The notes under the pieces are model-generated. The model was given only the letters and a program-made list of their open reading frames with translations, made no database searches and was not told where the DNA came from. A program made the position numbers and the translations under genes. Of a DNA stretch of 64,000 nt, positions 8,974 through 16,404 are shown piece by piece. The stretch spans positions 1 to 64,000 of the forward strand of contig JBDKUO010000062.1 of NCBI GenBank assembly GCA_039679645.1, given 5' to 3'. The stretch's first letter is position 1. Each line of letters opens with the position of its first letter. The stretch comes from Armatimonadota bacterium (GTDB lineage: Bacteria; Armatimonadota; UBA5829).

Positions 8974-11004
8974 TCACAACGCGTATTTGTATCGGTTGAT
9001 CACGTGCTCCTGATACTCGGGAGCAAGCTCGCAGAAGTAACCGCTCCAGCCCCATACCCGCACGATCAGGTCACGATGTCTCTCGGGATGAGCCTTTGCA
9101 TCCATCAACTTCTCATAGTTAAGTGTGTTGAGCTGAAGCTGCTGGCAGCCTAGCTGGGCAAAGGTGCGCACCAGCATGGCCACTTTGCGGACTGAGTCCT
9201 GATCGCGAAAGACGGCATCTGAAAGCTCCATTGTGATCGGTCCCCCATTGCATACGCGCTTATAGTCGATCTTAGAATAGGTCTGCAGCACACTTATAGG
9301 GCCATGCACCCGGATGTTGGGAGCCGGAGCTAGATTGGCACTGAAATACTCGCCTTTCTTGCGACCCTCGGCAGTTGCGCCCACCTCGTCGGCCATGTAA
9401 AGGTAGAACATGGCTGAGCCTGTGCCGGGGCGCATGATCCATTTGCCATCATGATCGCCAAGTTTCTCACAGGCATCGGCAAAGTAGTCGAAGAGTGTAG
9501 TGAGCATACTATCCGCTGCATCGTCATTGTTGCCGACCTTTGGAGAGTCGTTCTGCAGCTTTTGCTTTATATCCTCGAAGCCATCATAGTCGGCGTCCAG
9601 TGCGGCAAGCAGATCGGCAGGGTCTATATCGTGCTGATCGAAGACATGCTTCTTGACTGCAGCCAGTGCGTCAGCCGCGCTTGCTGAGCAGGCGCCATGA
9701 ATGCCTACGTTGTTGTATTTGACTCCTGAGGACAGATCTCGTCCATTTTCTATACAGTCATCCATCAGTACTGAGTAGAAAGGCGCGGGCGGCAGTTGCC
9801 GCTTAGAATAGCAGTCGGCATAACGTCGTGCAGCCTCATCAATACCTACTTTAACGCGGTTCAGTATTCCATCGAACGTGTCTCCGGCGGCAAGGCCATT
9901 GCGGATAGCTTGGTCTACAATTTTCGGAAACCGCATTGTCTCGTAGTTTACTATCTCCATACCCTTACCGGGAATAATGAACTCCCAGCACGCAGCTACG
10001 GAATAATCGCGCGCATCCTCCAGGTCGTAGCCGTGGGCGACCAGAGACGGGATCACGACATCGTCATTTGCGTACTGTGGGAAACCCAGGCCCTTGCTGG
10101 TAAGCTCGGTAGCCAGGCACAAAAGATCGAGGTCCGTATCGGCGTTAATCCGAAGGTTAATCTTTGGATCGATCATGCCAACATCCCGCACCACCCGCAG
10201 GACCATGCGCGTGAGAGGGTTCACAGCGTCGGAGCCGTCGCGCTTGACGCCGCCGAGCATGATAGACTGGCCGTTATCGCCGCGCTGGACTCCGTAATAA
10301 ACATCAGTGTCTTTATTGAGCGAGATGAAAAACTCGGCAAGCAGGTCTTCGGCATCGGATTCGGTAAGCACGCCGGATTTTAGATCGGCTTCGAGGTACG
10401 TCCACATATACTGGTCGAACCGGCCAAGGCCGACATGATAGTGCCCGGCAAGCCAGAGAGCGGAATGCATGAACTTGAGCGACTGCAGAGCCTCATGAAA
10501 TGAACGCGGGGCATTAGCCGGGACGTTTCGCAGCATTTGGGCTATATCGTGCCTGCCCATCTGCTCTGCGGCTTGGGCGTAACGCGCGGCGAGAGCCAGC
10601 ACGGCGTCGATTGACTCTATCGCGCAGTCCAGAAATTCAGATGCCTGAGGATTATCTTTATACCGCTCCCGCGCATCGGCTGCGGCTTCTCTACGCCCGA
10701 GCAGGCCCTGAGAGAGTGCCATCTGCCAATCGGCGCAGATATTGTTAATCAGACACACAGGGTCCATATCGGCATAAATTCGCGGTATGCAGGGTATTGT
10801 GCGCGTGAACACTATTCTCTCGCCAGGTTCTATCACAACGCTCTCCGCCTCGCACTGGCGCTTTATGAGCAGCGCTGCCCGCCGCATGCCCGACGAGTTC
10901 TCACGCTCGCATTCGGCCAACACATCCGGCGGGGCCTGCTGCCGGAAGCGCTTATGCTCACGCTCTCTGACGCTGTGTTTTTTCTCTATTAGAAGCTCGT
11001 TCAT
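8974..11004 (-). CDS. Glycyl radical enzyme of unassigned substrate (PFL-like family)
   Basis: The 676-residue protein has both halves of a glycyl radical active site. The thiyl Cys339 sits in AACWEFIIP, and the radical glycine Gly652 sits in RVWGWSGYF close to the C-terminus. Pyruvate formate-lyase has two adjacent cysteines; this protein has Cys-Trp-Glu, closer to the Cys-x-Glu of diol/choline-type lyases and decarboxylases but lacking their GCVEP context. So it should not be called PFL. The reaction is unknown. The start chosen is the ATG at 11004, which overlaps the activase stop as ATGA and is preceded by AGGTGGAAG; this coupling fits a one-to-one pair. Activity requires anoxia. Confidence 0.85.
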   Translation of the reverse strand: MNELLIEKKHSVREREHKRFRQQAPPDVLAECERENSSGMRRAALLIKRQCEAESVVIEPGERIVFTRTIPCIPRIYADMDPVCLINNICADWQMALSQGLLGRREAAADARERYKDNPQASEFLDCAIESIDAVLALAARYAQAAEQMGRHDIAQMLRNVPANAPRSFHEALQSLKFMHSALWLAGHYHVGLGRFDQYMWTYLEADLKSGVLTESDAEDLLAEFFISLNKDTDVYYGVQRGDNGQSIMLGGVKRDGSDAVNPLTRMVLRVVRDVGMIDPKINLRINADTDLDLLCLATELTSKGLGFPQYANDDVVIPSLVAHGYDLEDARDYSVAACWEFIIPGKGMEIVNYETMRFPKIVDQAIRNGLAAGDTFDGILNRVKVGIDEAARRYADCYSKRQLPPAPFYSVLMDDCIENGRDLSSGVKYNNVGIHGACSASAADALAAVKKHVFDQHDIDPADLLAALDADYDGFEDIKQKLQNDSPKVGNNDDAADSMLTTLFDYFADACEKLGDHDGKWIMRPGTGSAMFYLYMADEVGATAEGRKKGEYFSANLAPAPNIRVHGPISVLQTYSKIDYKRVCNGGPITMELSDAVFRDQDSVRKVAMLVRTFAQLGCQQLQLNTLNYEKLMDAKAHPERHRDLIVRVWGWSGYFCELAPEYQEHVINRYKYAL

Positions 11005-11759
11005 GCTACCCGCACTTCCACCTGCTCTTTCTTGAAGCAATCAATATTTAAATTCAACTGGGCGGACTCATCATAGCCCGGGTCAAAGACCATCCCGGCA
11101 GACGCGTATTTGCCGCCTGCAGCCTTATTATAGGGCAGCAGATCCACCCTAACCAGCCCGGGCAGGCCGCGGACTGTTTTTGCTATCGCGGATAAATTTT
11201 CATCCGTATCCGTAACCGTCGGCACAAGTGGGATCCGGATCACAAACGGTTTTTCAAACTCACTGAGGGCACGCAGGTTGCACAGAATAGGATCGTTGTC
11301 CACACCCGTATACTTGACATGCGCCTGGCGGTCGATCAGCTTCAGATCAAAATATACCATATCGACTCTTGCGGCAAGCATTTGAAAATCACTGTGTGTG
11401 CCGCAGCCGGATGTATCGAGAACGATATGCAGTTTCTTGTCGAGCAGGTCGATTATGTCTTTAACGAACCGGGATTGCATAAGAGGCTCGCCGCCGGAGA
11501 AGGTCACTCCGCCCTCGTTGGCGCAGAGGATATCCGCCTGGCTGTTAAGACGATCTGCCACCTCGGAGGCTTGATACTTCTCCCCCACTATGCGCCGGCT
11601 GCCCGCGCTGTTAATCATCTGAGGCTCGGCTGACATGCCCTCGGGGTTGTGACACCACTTGCAGCGCAGAGGGCAGCCTTTTAGAAAAACCGTCGTGCGG
11701 ATGCCGGGGCCGTCGTGTATACAAAACTCACGAATGTCAAATATAATGCCCTCAGACAC
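11001..11759 (-). CDS. Radical SAM glycyl radical enzyme activase, short (PflA-like) form
   Basis: A 252-residue radical SAM protein. The [4Fe-4S] motif is GCPLRCKWCHNPEG (C-x3-C-x2-C), followed by GGVTFSGGEPLMQ, the SAM-binding GGE motif. It would abstract hydrogen from the glycine of the enzyme encoded immediately downstream. Activases of most non-PFL glycyl radical enzymes carry an inserted ferredoxin domain with eight extra cysteines after the radical SAM motif; here that region has no such cysteines, so it is the compact PflA-like form. The ATG at 11759 follows a predicted promoter (11792-11820). It is the first gene of a two-gene operon. Confidence 0.9.
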   Translation of the reverse strand: MSEGIIFDIREFCIHDGPGIRTTVFLKGCPLRCKWCHNPEGMSAEPQMINSAGSRRIVGEKYQASEVADRLNSQADILCANEGGVTFSGGEPLMQSRFVKDIIDLLDKKLHIVLDTSGCGTHSDFQMLAARVDMVYFDLKLIDRQAHVKYTGVDNDPILCNLRALSEFEKPFVIRIPLVPTVTDTDENLSAIAKTVRGLPGLVRVDLLPYNKAAGGKYASAGMVFDPGYDESAQLNLNIDCFKKEQVEVRVA

Positions 11760-11791
11760 GTTAGCTTTACCCCCGGCAATTATCTACATGC

Positions 11792-11820
11792 ATTCTAGCT
11801 GCGATAGATTATGTGGTCAA
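11792..11820 (-). promoter_or_regulatory. Predicted promoter of the activase/glycyl radical enzyme operon
   Basis: On the minus strand TTGACC (11820-11815), a 17-base spacer and TAGAAT (11797-11792) form a sigma-70-like promoter about 33 bases ahead of the ATG. The -35 context ATTGACCACAT recurs on the opposite strand in the divergent promoter at 11877. Confidence 0.5.
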
Positions 11821-11876
11821 TCCTAATCTTATAGCTCTGTCAGATTAATTTTACGACATCCATTTTCGAATAAATA

Positions 11877-11906
11877 TTGACCACATTAGTGCGCCGATGT
11901 TATACT
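11877..11906 (+). promoter_or_regulatory. Predicted promoter of the cdaA-cdaR-ndk operon
   Basis: TTGACC (11877-11882), an 18-base spacer and TATACT (11901-11906) give a sigma-70-like promoter about 50 bases before the proposed cdaA TTG start. No riboswitch-like leader is evident in the short 5' UTR. Confidence 0.5.
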
Positions 11907-11962
11907 TAGAGTATGAAAATGGAGCAGGTGAGATAAGCTCCTGATTCACCGGACAAGATAAA

Positions 11963-12835
11963 TTGAACTTATTTGGGGCATGGCTTAAATACCTCGCGGC
12001 TGCGGGGTGGACCAACATTATTTCAACATTTTTTGACATCATATTCGTGGCCGCGCTTGTTTACTGGCTGATTATGCTCTCCAAGCGCAGCCGCGCATGG
12101 CAAATCATCTGGGGACTGTTACTCTTCTTATTCCTCGTTCCGATTACCGATTGGCTTCATCTGCAGACTCTCAACTACCTGCTGCGCTCATTTTTGCCTT
12201 TGGGACCGGTCGCAATTGTTATCCTTTTCCTGCCTGAACTGCGTCATGCGCTTGAAAACATGGGCAGGTTCGCCGGATGGGGCGCAGGACTTGCCGTAAT
12301 GGACGAAGAAGACCGCTCATCTCTGATAGATGTAATCGTGAAGGCGACATGCAGGATGTCGGAGAGGCAGATAGGCGCGCTGATTGTGATCGAACGCGAA
12401 GGCTCGCTCGACGATATAGCCGCTACAGGGACCCGTCTGGATGCGCAGGCAAGCGAGGGATTGATCGGCTCGATCTTTAATCCCGGCAGCCCCCTGCACG
12501 ACGGCGCGGTCATCATTCGAGGCAACAGAATTATAGCCGCAGGCTGCACACTCCCCCTGAGCGAAAGCGCCCATGTCGGGACAATGATACATACCCGTCA
12601 CAAGGCTGCGCTGGGTGTAGCTGAGGAAAGCGACGCTGCAGTGGTGGTGGTCTCGGAAGAGACGGGCACGATCTCGCTTGCGCTCGAAGGCAAGCTCCAT
12701 CGCGGTCTGACCGAGGAATCTCTGACGCGCAGACTTAAGACTCTTTCGGGAATATCGGATGAAAAAGAGAAAAAATCGGATTTCGCACGCAAAGTCAATG
12801 GCACAATCAGGAAGGCGAGGTCCAGACTGAGATGA
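11963..12835 (+). CDS. cdaA: Membrane diadenylate cyclase CdaA
   Basis: A 290-residue CdaA-type enzyme that makes c-di-AMP from two ATP. Three N-terminal membrane helices (about residues 20-40, 46-62 and 76-92) precede a DAC domain. Its two signatures are present: LHDGAVII at 178-185 and TRHKAALG at 211-218. The second is normally RHR, so Lys214 replaces the usual Arg. The proposed start is TTG at 11963, because it gives the normal N-terminus; the Shine-Dalgarno there is weak. The stop overlaps the next start as ATGA. The partner YbbR protein follows, as in Firmicutes, but glmM is absent and ndk follows instead. Confidence 0.92.
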   Translation: MNLFGAWLKYLAAAGWTNIISTFFDIIFVAALVYWLIMLSKRSRAWQIIWGLLLFLFLVPITDWLHLQTLNYLLRSFLPLGPVAIVILFLPELRHALENMGRFAGWGAGLAVMDEEDRSSLIDVIVKATCRMSERQIGALIVIEREGSLDDIAATGTRLDAQASEGLIGSIFNPGSPLHDGAVIIRGNRIIAAGCTLPLSESAHVGTMIHTRHKAALGVAEESDAAVVVVSEETGTISLALEGKLHRGLTEESLTRRLKTLSGISDEKEKKSDFARKVNGTIRKARSRLR

Positions 12836-13770
12836 TCCGCCATAATCTCTTCTATAAACTGCTTGCCCTTGGCGTGGCTGTCGGCCTGTTTTTGTATGTA
12901 AACGCTGAACAGAACCCAAGAGCACGAAAGACTTATACTGTCCCACTGACTGCAGGTAATGTCGCCAAGGGTTATGTGGCTGAGATTAGTCAGGATGAAG
13001 CAAGCGTGACAATAAGCGGTCTCAAATCGGTCATGGACTCTATACAAAGGGTGACCGCCGTTGTTGACCTGAGTTCAGCTACACCGAGTTTCGGCAGGGA
13101 TGAAAAGACATTTAAGATCAAGGCAAACGTATTTGGAGTGGCTCCGGCAGATTTGGACAACCTTGATATCAAGGTTAGCCCTCAGTCTGTCAGGGTGCGC
13201 ATAGAAGCTCTCAGCGGCAAAAAGCTGCCGGTCGAGGTAAAGTTCCCCGCCGCGCCGCCGCTTGGTTACTCATACTCCAACCCTGTGCTCATACCGGGCA
13301 GCGTCAGTGTATCGGGTAAAAGCACGGAAGTATCACTGGTAAAGAGAGTGGTGCTGACCCTGCCCAACCGGTTTTCCGACCAATCCATTGACGATTACTT
13401 TGCTTTGACGCCTCTCGATTCGAGCGGAAGCAAGGTGGAAGATGTGACTCTATCGCCTGAAAAGGTGAGGCTGAAAATCGAACTGGTCGAGGTCCCTGCA
13501 ACCAAAACAGTGATAGTCAGCCCCAACATTCAGGGGGATCCGAAATATCCGGCCAAGGTCAATCGTGTGACGGCTGTTCCGGCATCGGTGACGATAATGG
13601 GCAAACCCAGCGCATTGGCGGCAATAAGCACAATTACTACGGACAGGGTTTCTATCGAAGGAGCAAGCGATACTGTTACCAGCAATGTTGACCTGAGGGT
13701 CCCGCCTGGCGCAAAGGTATCAGGACATGGAAGCGCAAGGATAACAGTCTATATAGGAGCGCACGATTGA
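12832..13770 (+). CDS. cdaR: YbbR-domain protein, CdaA regulator CdaR
   Basis: The 312 residues start with a single membrane anchor ([21 protein letters not shown]) and continue with extracytoplasmic YbbR repeats, for example [16 protein letters not shown] and [16 protein letters not shown]. In characterised bacteria such proteins bind and modulate CdaA. It overlaps cdaA by four bases (ATGA) and the ndk start by one base (TGATG), so the three genes are translationally coupled. Confidence 0.88.
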   Translation: MIRHNLFYKLLALGVAVGLFLYVNAEQNPRARKTYTVPLTAGNVAKGYVAEISQDEASVTISGLKSVMDSIQRVTAVVDLSSATPSFGRDEKTFKIKANVFGVAPADLDNLDIKVSPQSVRVRIEALSGKKLPVEVKFPAAPPLGYSYSNPVLIPGSVSVSGKSTEVSLVKRVVLTLPNRFSDQSIDDYFALTPLDSSGSKVEDVTLSPEKVRLKIELVEVPATKTVIVSPNIQGDPKYPAKVNRVTAVPASVTIMGKPSALAAISTITTDRVSIEGASDTVTSNVDLRVPPGAKVSGHGSARITVYIGAHD

Positions 13771-14183
13771 TGGCTGAGAGGACTTTCATAATGATCAAGC
13801 CCGATGGAGTGGCTAGAAAGCTCATCGGTGAGATAATAGGCCGGATCGAACGGCGCAACTTCACGATTGTCGCGATGAAGATGCTTACACCCTCTCGCGA
13901 GATTGCACGGAAGCACTATGCAGTCCACGAAGGCAAAGACTTCTTCGAGGGTGTGGTGGACTTCATTACCTCGGGACCGGTGGTGGCTATGGTGGTCGAA
14001 GGCGAAAATGCAATAACTCTGATGCGAAACACCATGGGCGCTACAAAGCCTGAAAACGCCGTCCCTGGAACAATCCGGGGAGACCTCACGATAAGCACGC
14101 GCGAAAACCTCATTCATGGCTCGGATTCACCGGAAACTGCCGCATGTGAAATTGGTCTGTGGTTTCCTGAGCTGCAGAGCTAA
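13770..14183 (+). CDS. ndk: Nucleoside diphosphate kinase
   Basis: A 137-residue Ndk, the usual length. It transfers the gamma phosphate of ATP to NDPs through a phosphohistidine. [13 protein letters not shown] at the N-terminus, [14 protein letters not shown], and the active-site His116 in ENLIHGSDS are all intact. The ATG at 13770 overlaps the cdaR stop (TGATG) and has AGGAG upstream; an in-frame TTG one codon earlier is unnecessary. Its place in the c-di-AMP operon is unusual. Confidence 0.96.
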   Translation: MAERTFIMIKPDGVARKLIGEIIGRIERRNFTIVAMKMLTPSREIARKHYAVHEGKDFFEGVVDFITSGPVVAMVVEGENAITLMRNTMGATKPENAVPGTIRGDLTISTRENLIHGSDSPETAACEIGLWFPELQS

Positions 14184-14188
14184 TCGGA

Positions 14189-14209
14189 GTGTTCTTATTG
14201 CGAGAACAC
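14189..14209 (+). terminator. Possible stem-loop after ndk
   Basis: GTGTTCT (14189-14195) pairs with AGAACAC (14203-14209), a 7-bp stem 6 bases after the ndk stop. No T-run follows, so it is a weak terminator candidate. Confidence 0.3.
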
Positions 14210-14260
14210 GTTCGCGCACAGCAGATTCCTCGACTTCTCTCGGAATGACATAACTTTCAG

Positions 14261-14935
14261 CTACGGCTCTCTCAAAACCTCGGCATAGGGCTGGTTTACT
14301 TTTGCTCCCTCGCCCATGAGCCTTTCAAGAAACGCCTTGCGGATCAGCATCCAGTAATACCACGGAGTCTCGGTGCGGTGCGCTCGGAGTGACTTGAGCT
14401 TAACCTGATAGATATCCTCACCAAAACCTATCCATAGATCAGGCTCGCGTGTGCCATAATAGAAAACATGGCTATCTGCCGACGCAATGCGGCCGGCATA
14501 GGCGGCAGCCTGGTGATCGGGGTGAGGATTGTAGATATAGTCCGGGTCCCATGAGAATATGAGGTCGGGGTCGGCGCTCTCGATGAGTGTTTTGAGATCG
14601 GAGGCGTAGGCGTCTATGTGCTCGGTGAGGGATTTATCGGGATAATCATAGAAGATGACATTGACGCTGCCTAAAATTGCCGCAGAGTCGAGTTGGTTGG
14701 ATGTCCGCATACTCTCAAGCCGCCGCTTCATCCAGCCCTTATAACCCTTGCCTCCACGCGTGCCTATTGCGAAGGTGACATTAGTCCCGTTTTTGCCGAG
14801 CATGTGGACCAGCCCGCCGCAGTAGAACTCTATATCGTCCGGATGCGCGCCTATAAACAGGACTCTCTTCGCCATGAAGAGCTGATCCAGTCGGGGTGAG
14901 TTGTCTTGGGCCGGATTGTTCGCAGATACGGGCAT
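14261..14935 (-). CDS. PIG-L/LmbE family zinc-dependent deacetylase
   Basis: The 224-residue protein has the metal motif AHPDD (residues 30-34) and the second histidine motif PHPDHQAA, typical of PIG-L/LmbE N-acetylsugar deacetylases such as those acting on GlcNAc-inositol or lincomycin and bacillithiol intermediates. The substrate here is unknown. The ATG at 14935 lies 4 bases after the stop of the sugar isomerase gene, so the two are one transcription unit. A second ATG at residue 21 (MAKRVLFIG) is the start seen in many relatives; neither has a good ribosome site, so the first 20 residues are uncertain. Confidence 0.88.
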   Translation of the reverse strand: MPVSANNPAQDNSPRLDQLFMAKRVLFIGAHPDDIEFYCGGLVHMLGKNGTNVTFAIGTRGGKGYKGWMKRRLESMRTSNQLDSAAILGSVNVIFYDYPDKSLTEHIDAYASDLKTLIESADPDLIFSWDPDYIYNPHPDHQAAAYAGRIASADSHVFYYGTREPDLWIGFGEDIYQVKLKSLRAHRTETPWYYWMLIRKAFLERLMGEGAKVNQPYAEVLREP

Positions 14936-14939
14936 AGGA

Positions 14940-15833
14940 TTAGCGGGAGGTTTGTCCCACGGGCACCTTCATTAATCGATTGTAGTTATCAACAACAATC
15001 TGTGCAGCCTCTTTGAGCGTATTGGCGGTCCTGATATGGGTCTCGTAAATCAGCGGACCCTGATAGCCTATTTCAATAAACGCCTCAAGGACTGCGCTCC
15101 AGTCCAGTTTACCCTCAAAGGGCAGCCAGTGACGCTCGTGATCGTCCTGGTCGGATATGTGTGTGCTGAATATTCGTTTGCCCGCTTTTCTGATCATACC
15201 AGGTATGGCTGCCGCGGGAAAAAGATGATTGACATCTATATTTACGCCTGCGTTCGAGCGGTCTACCTGATCTAGAATCCAGAGGACTTCCTCAAGAGTG
15301 CTGCCGGGCTCATCATTGGGCAGGGGTTCGACTGCGATTTTGATATCGAACTTGGCGGCATAATCCGCGACCTTGGCTATGACCTCGGGAACCAGCTTTA
15401 GCCTCTCGGGCTGCGGCATGTCATACTCCGCTTTTGCTCCGGGGTGAGCCACCACCACTTTTGCGCCTAATCGATGCGCAACATCGACCCCCGAGCAATA
15501 GGCTCTATAGGCTGATGCGCGGATATCGGGATCGGGCGAAGAGGGGTCATTCAGGCGGCCATACGGAGCATGCACCGACCAGAACTCGACATTCGGGTTA
15601 TCCAGGATCGGCTCGAGGACCATGTCTGCATCCCATATTGTTGAATGATAGCACTCCATGGCGGCGATATCGGAGCCGTTTATGGCGTCCATCATCTCAT
15701 GCGTGAAATCGACCATCATTTTGTTTTGTCTGTCATCGAGCTGCTTAGCGGGTCCCATACACTCGACGATCTCTCTGGGCATCATGTAAATAAAGGCGCT
15801 GCTTGACAGGCCAAGGCGTAATGGTTGCTGCAT
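14940..15833 (-). CDS. Sugar phosphate isomerase/epimerase-type TIM barrel
   Basis: A 297-residue protein of the xylose isomerase-like TIM barrel superfamily (AP endonuclease 2 fold), which includes sugar epimerases and isomerases. Pieces seen in order are GLSSSAFIYM, EFWSVHAPYG, KVVVAHPGAK, IKIAVEPLPNDEPGS, VNIDVNHLFPAAA, THISDQDDHERHW and LIYETHI; Glu and His residues in these strands form the metal site. The ATG at 15833 follows GGAG. It is the first gene of a pair with the PIG-L-like deacetylase, suggesting small-sugar metabolism. The exact substrate is not readable. Confidence 0.8.
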   Translation of the reverse strand: MQQPLRLGLSSSAFIYMMPREIVECMGPAKQLDDRQNKMMVDFTHEMMDAINGSDIAAMECYHSTIWDADMVLEPILDNPNVEFWSVHAPYGRLNDPSSPDPDIRASAYRAYCSGVDVAHRLGAKVVVAHPGAKAEYDMPQPERLKLVPEVIAKVADYAAKFDIKIAVEPLPNDEPGSTLEEVLWILDQVDRSNAGVNIDVNHLFPAAAIPGMIRKAGKRIFSTHISDQDDHERHWLPFEGKLDWSAVLEAFIEIGYQGPLIYETHIRTANTLKEAAQIVVDNYNRLMKVPVGQTSR

Positions 15834-15937
15834 TTCTACTCCTGAATAAATACTACTAGGTAATGCTTACCCAGGGCTGGAGTGATGTCCTTCGGCCATG
15901 CGCAGTGCATTTTGACCGAAAAAAAGTGTACACCCTC

Positions 15938-15989
15938 TTGACTACATATGTAGACCATGCTATATTGCATTCAGTCTACACATGTCGAC
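15938..15989 (+). promoter_or_regulatory. Promoter with two BlaI/MecI-type operator dyads
   Basis: TTGACT (15938-15943), a 17-base spacer and TATATT (15961-15966) form a near-consensus promoter. CTACATATGTAG (15942-15953) is a perfect dyad with the TACA/TGTA half-sites of BlaI/MecI operators and overlaps the -35/spacer. A degenerate second dyad, GTCTACACATGTCGAC (15974-15989), covers the expected transcription start. The layout predicts autorepression of the downstream BlaI/M56 pair. Confidence 0.75.
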
Positions 15990-16005
15990 ACTAATTGAGG
16001 GTCAA

Positions 16006-16404
16006 ATGAAAAAAGCTTCATTGGGAGAACAGGAACTCGAACTGCTCAGGTTTGTTACAGAGAATGCGCCAATCGCTCTGAGGGATGTGGCAGAGCGCTA
16101 CGGAGCGCCGAGAGGACAGGCGCGCACGACAATTCACACCATGTTGGAACGGCTGCGCAAGAAAGGTTACCTCTCTCGCGAACAGGTCGATGGTGTTTTT
16201 CAATACTCTCCGTGCATTGAAAAGTCGGAGCTGCTCACTGACCTGGTCGGAGAGTTTATGCAGCGGGTCCTGAAAGGCTCACTCAAGCCTTTTACGGCAT
16301 ATCTGGCTCAGAACTCCGATCTGAACTCAGAAGAGCTTGATGATCTCAGAAAGATGGTAGATACGCTGGATGAACGCCGGAAAGGGGAGAAGAAAGATGC
16401 TTGA
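16006..16404 (+). CDS. BlaI/MecI family winged-helix repressor
   Basis: The 132-residue protein is a BlaI-type repressor: N-terminal winged helix (LGEQELELLRFVTENAP, then TTIHTMLERLRKKGYLSRE) and a C-terminal dimerisation helix pair. The start at 16006 has GAGGGT upstream; an earlier ATG at 15982 lies inside the second operator dyad and is rejected. The stop overlaps the start of the M56 protease gene, as in blaI-blaR1 pairs. BlaI family members are inactivated by proteolysis when the partner senses a signal. Confidence 0.9.
   Translation: MKKASLGEQELELLRFVTENAPIALRDVAERYGAPRGQARTTIHTMLERLRKKGYLSREQVDGVFQYSPCIEKSELLTDLVGEFMQRVLKGSLKPFTAYLAQNSDLNSEELDDLRKMVDTLDERRKGEKKDA

Noticed and set aside
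8974-11004. Pyruvate formate-lyase
   Set aside because: The adjacent Cys-Cys pair of PFL is missing; Cys-Trp-Glu is present instead.
11760-11962. Riboswitch or small RNA between the activase and cdaA
   Set aside because: The two promoters leave only about 30-50 bases of leader on each side, and no conserved riboswitch core was seen.
13767-13770. TTG start for ndk one codon before the ATG
   Set aside because: The ATG at 13770 gives the family-normal N-terminus and better spacing from AGGAG.
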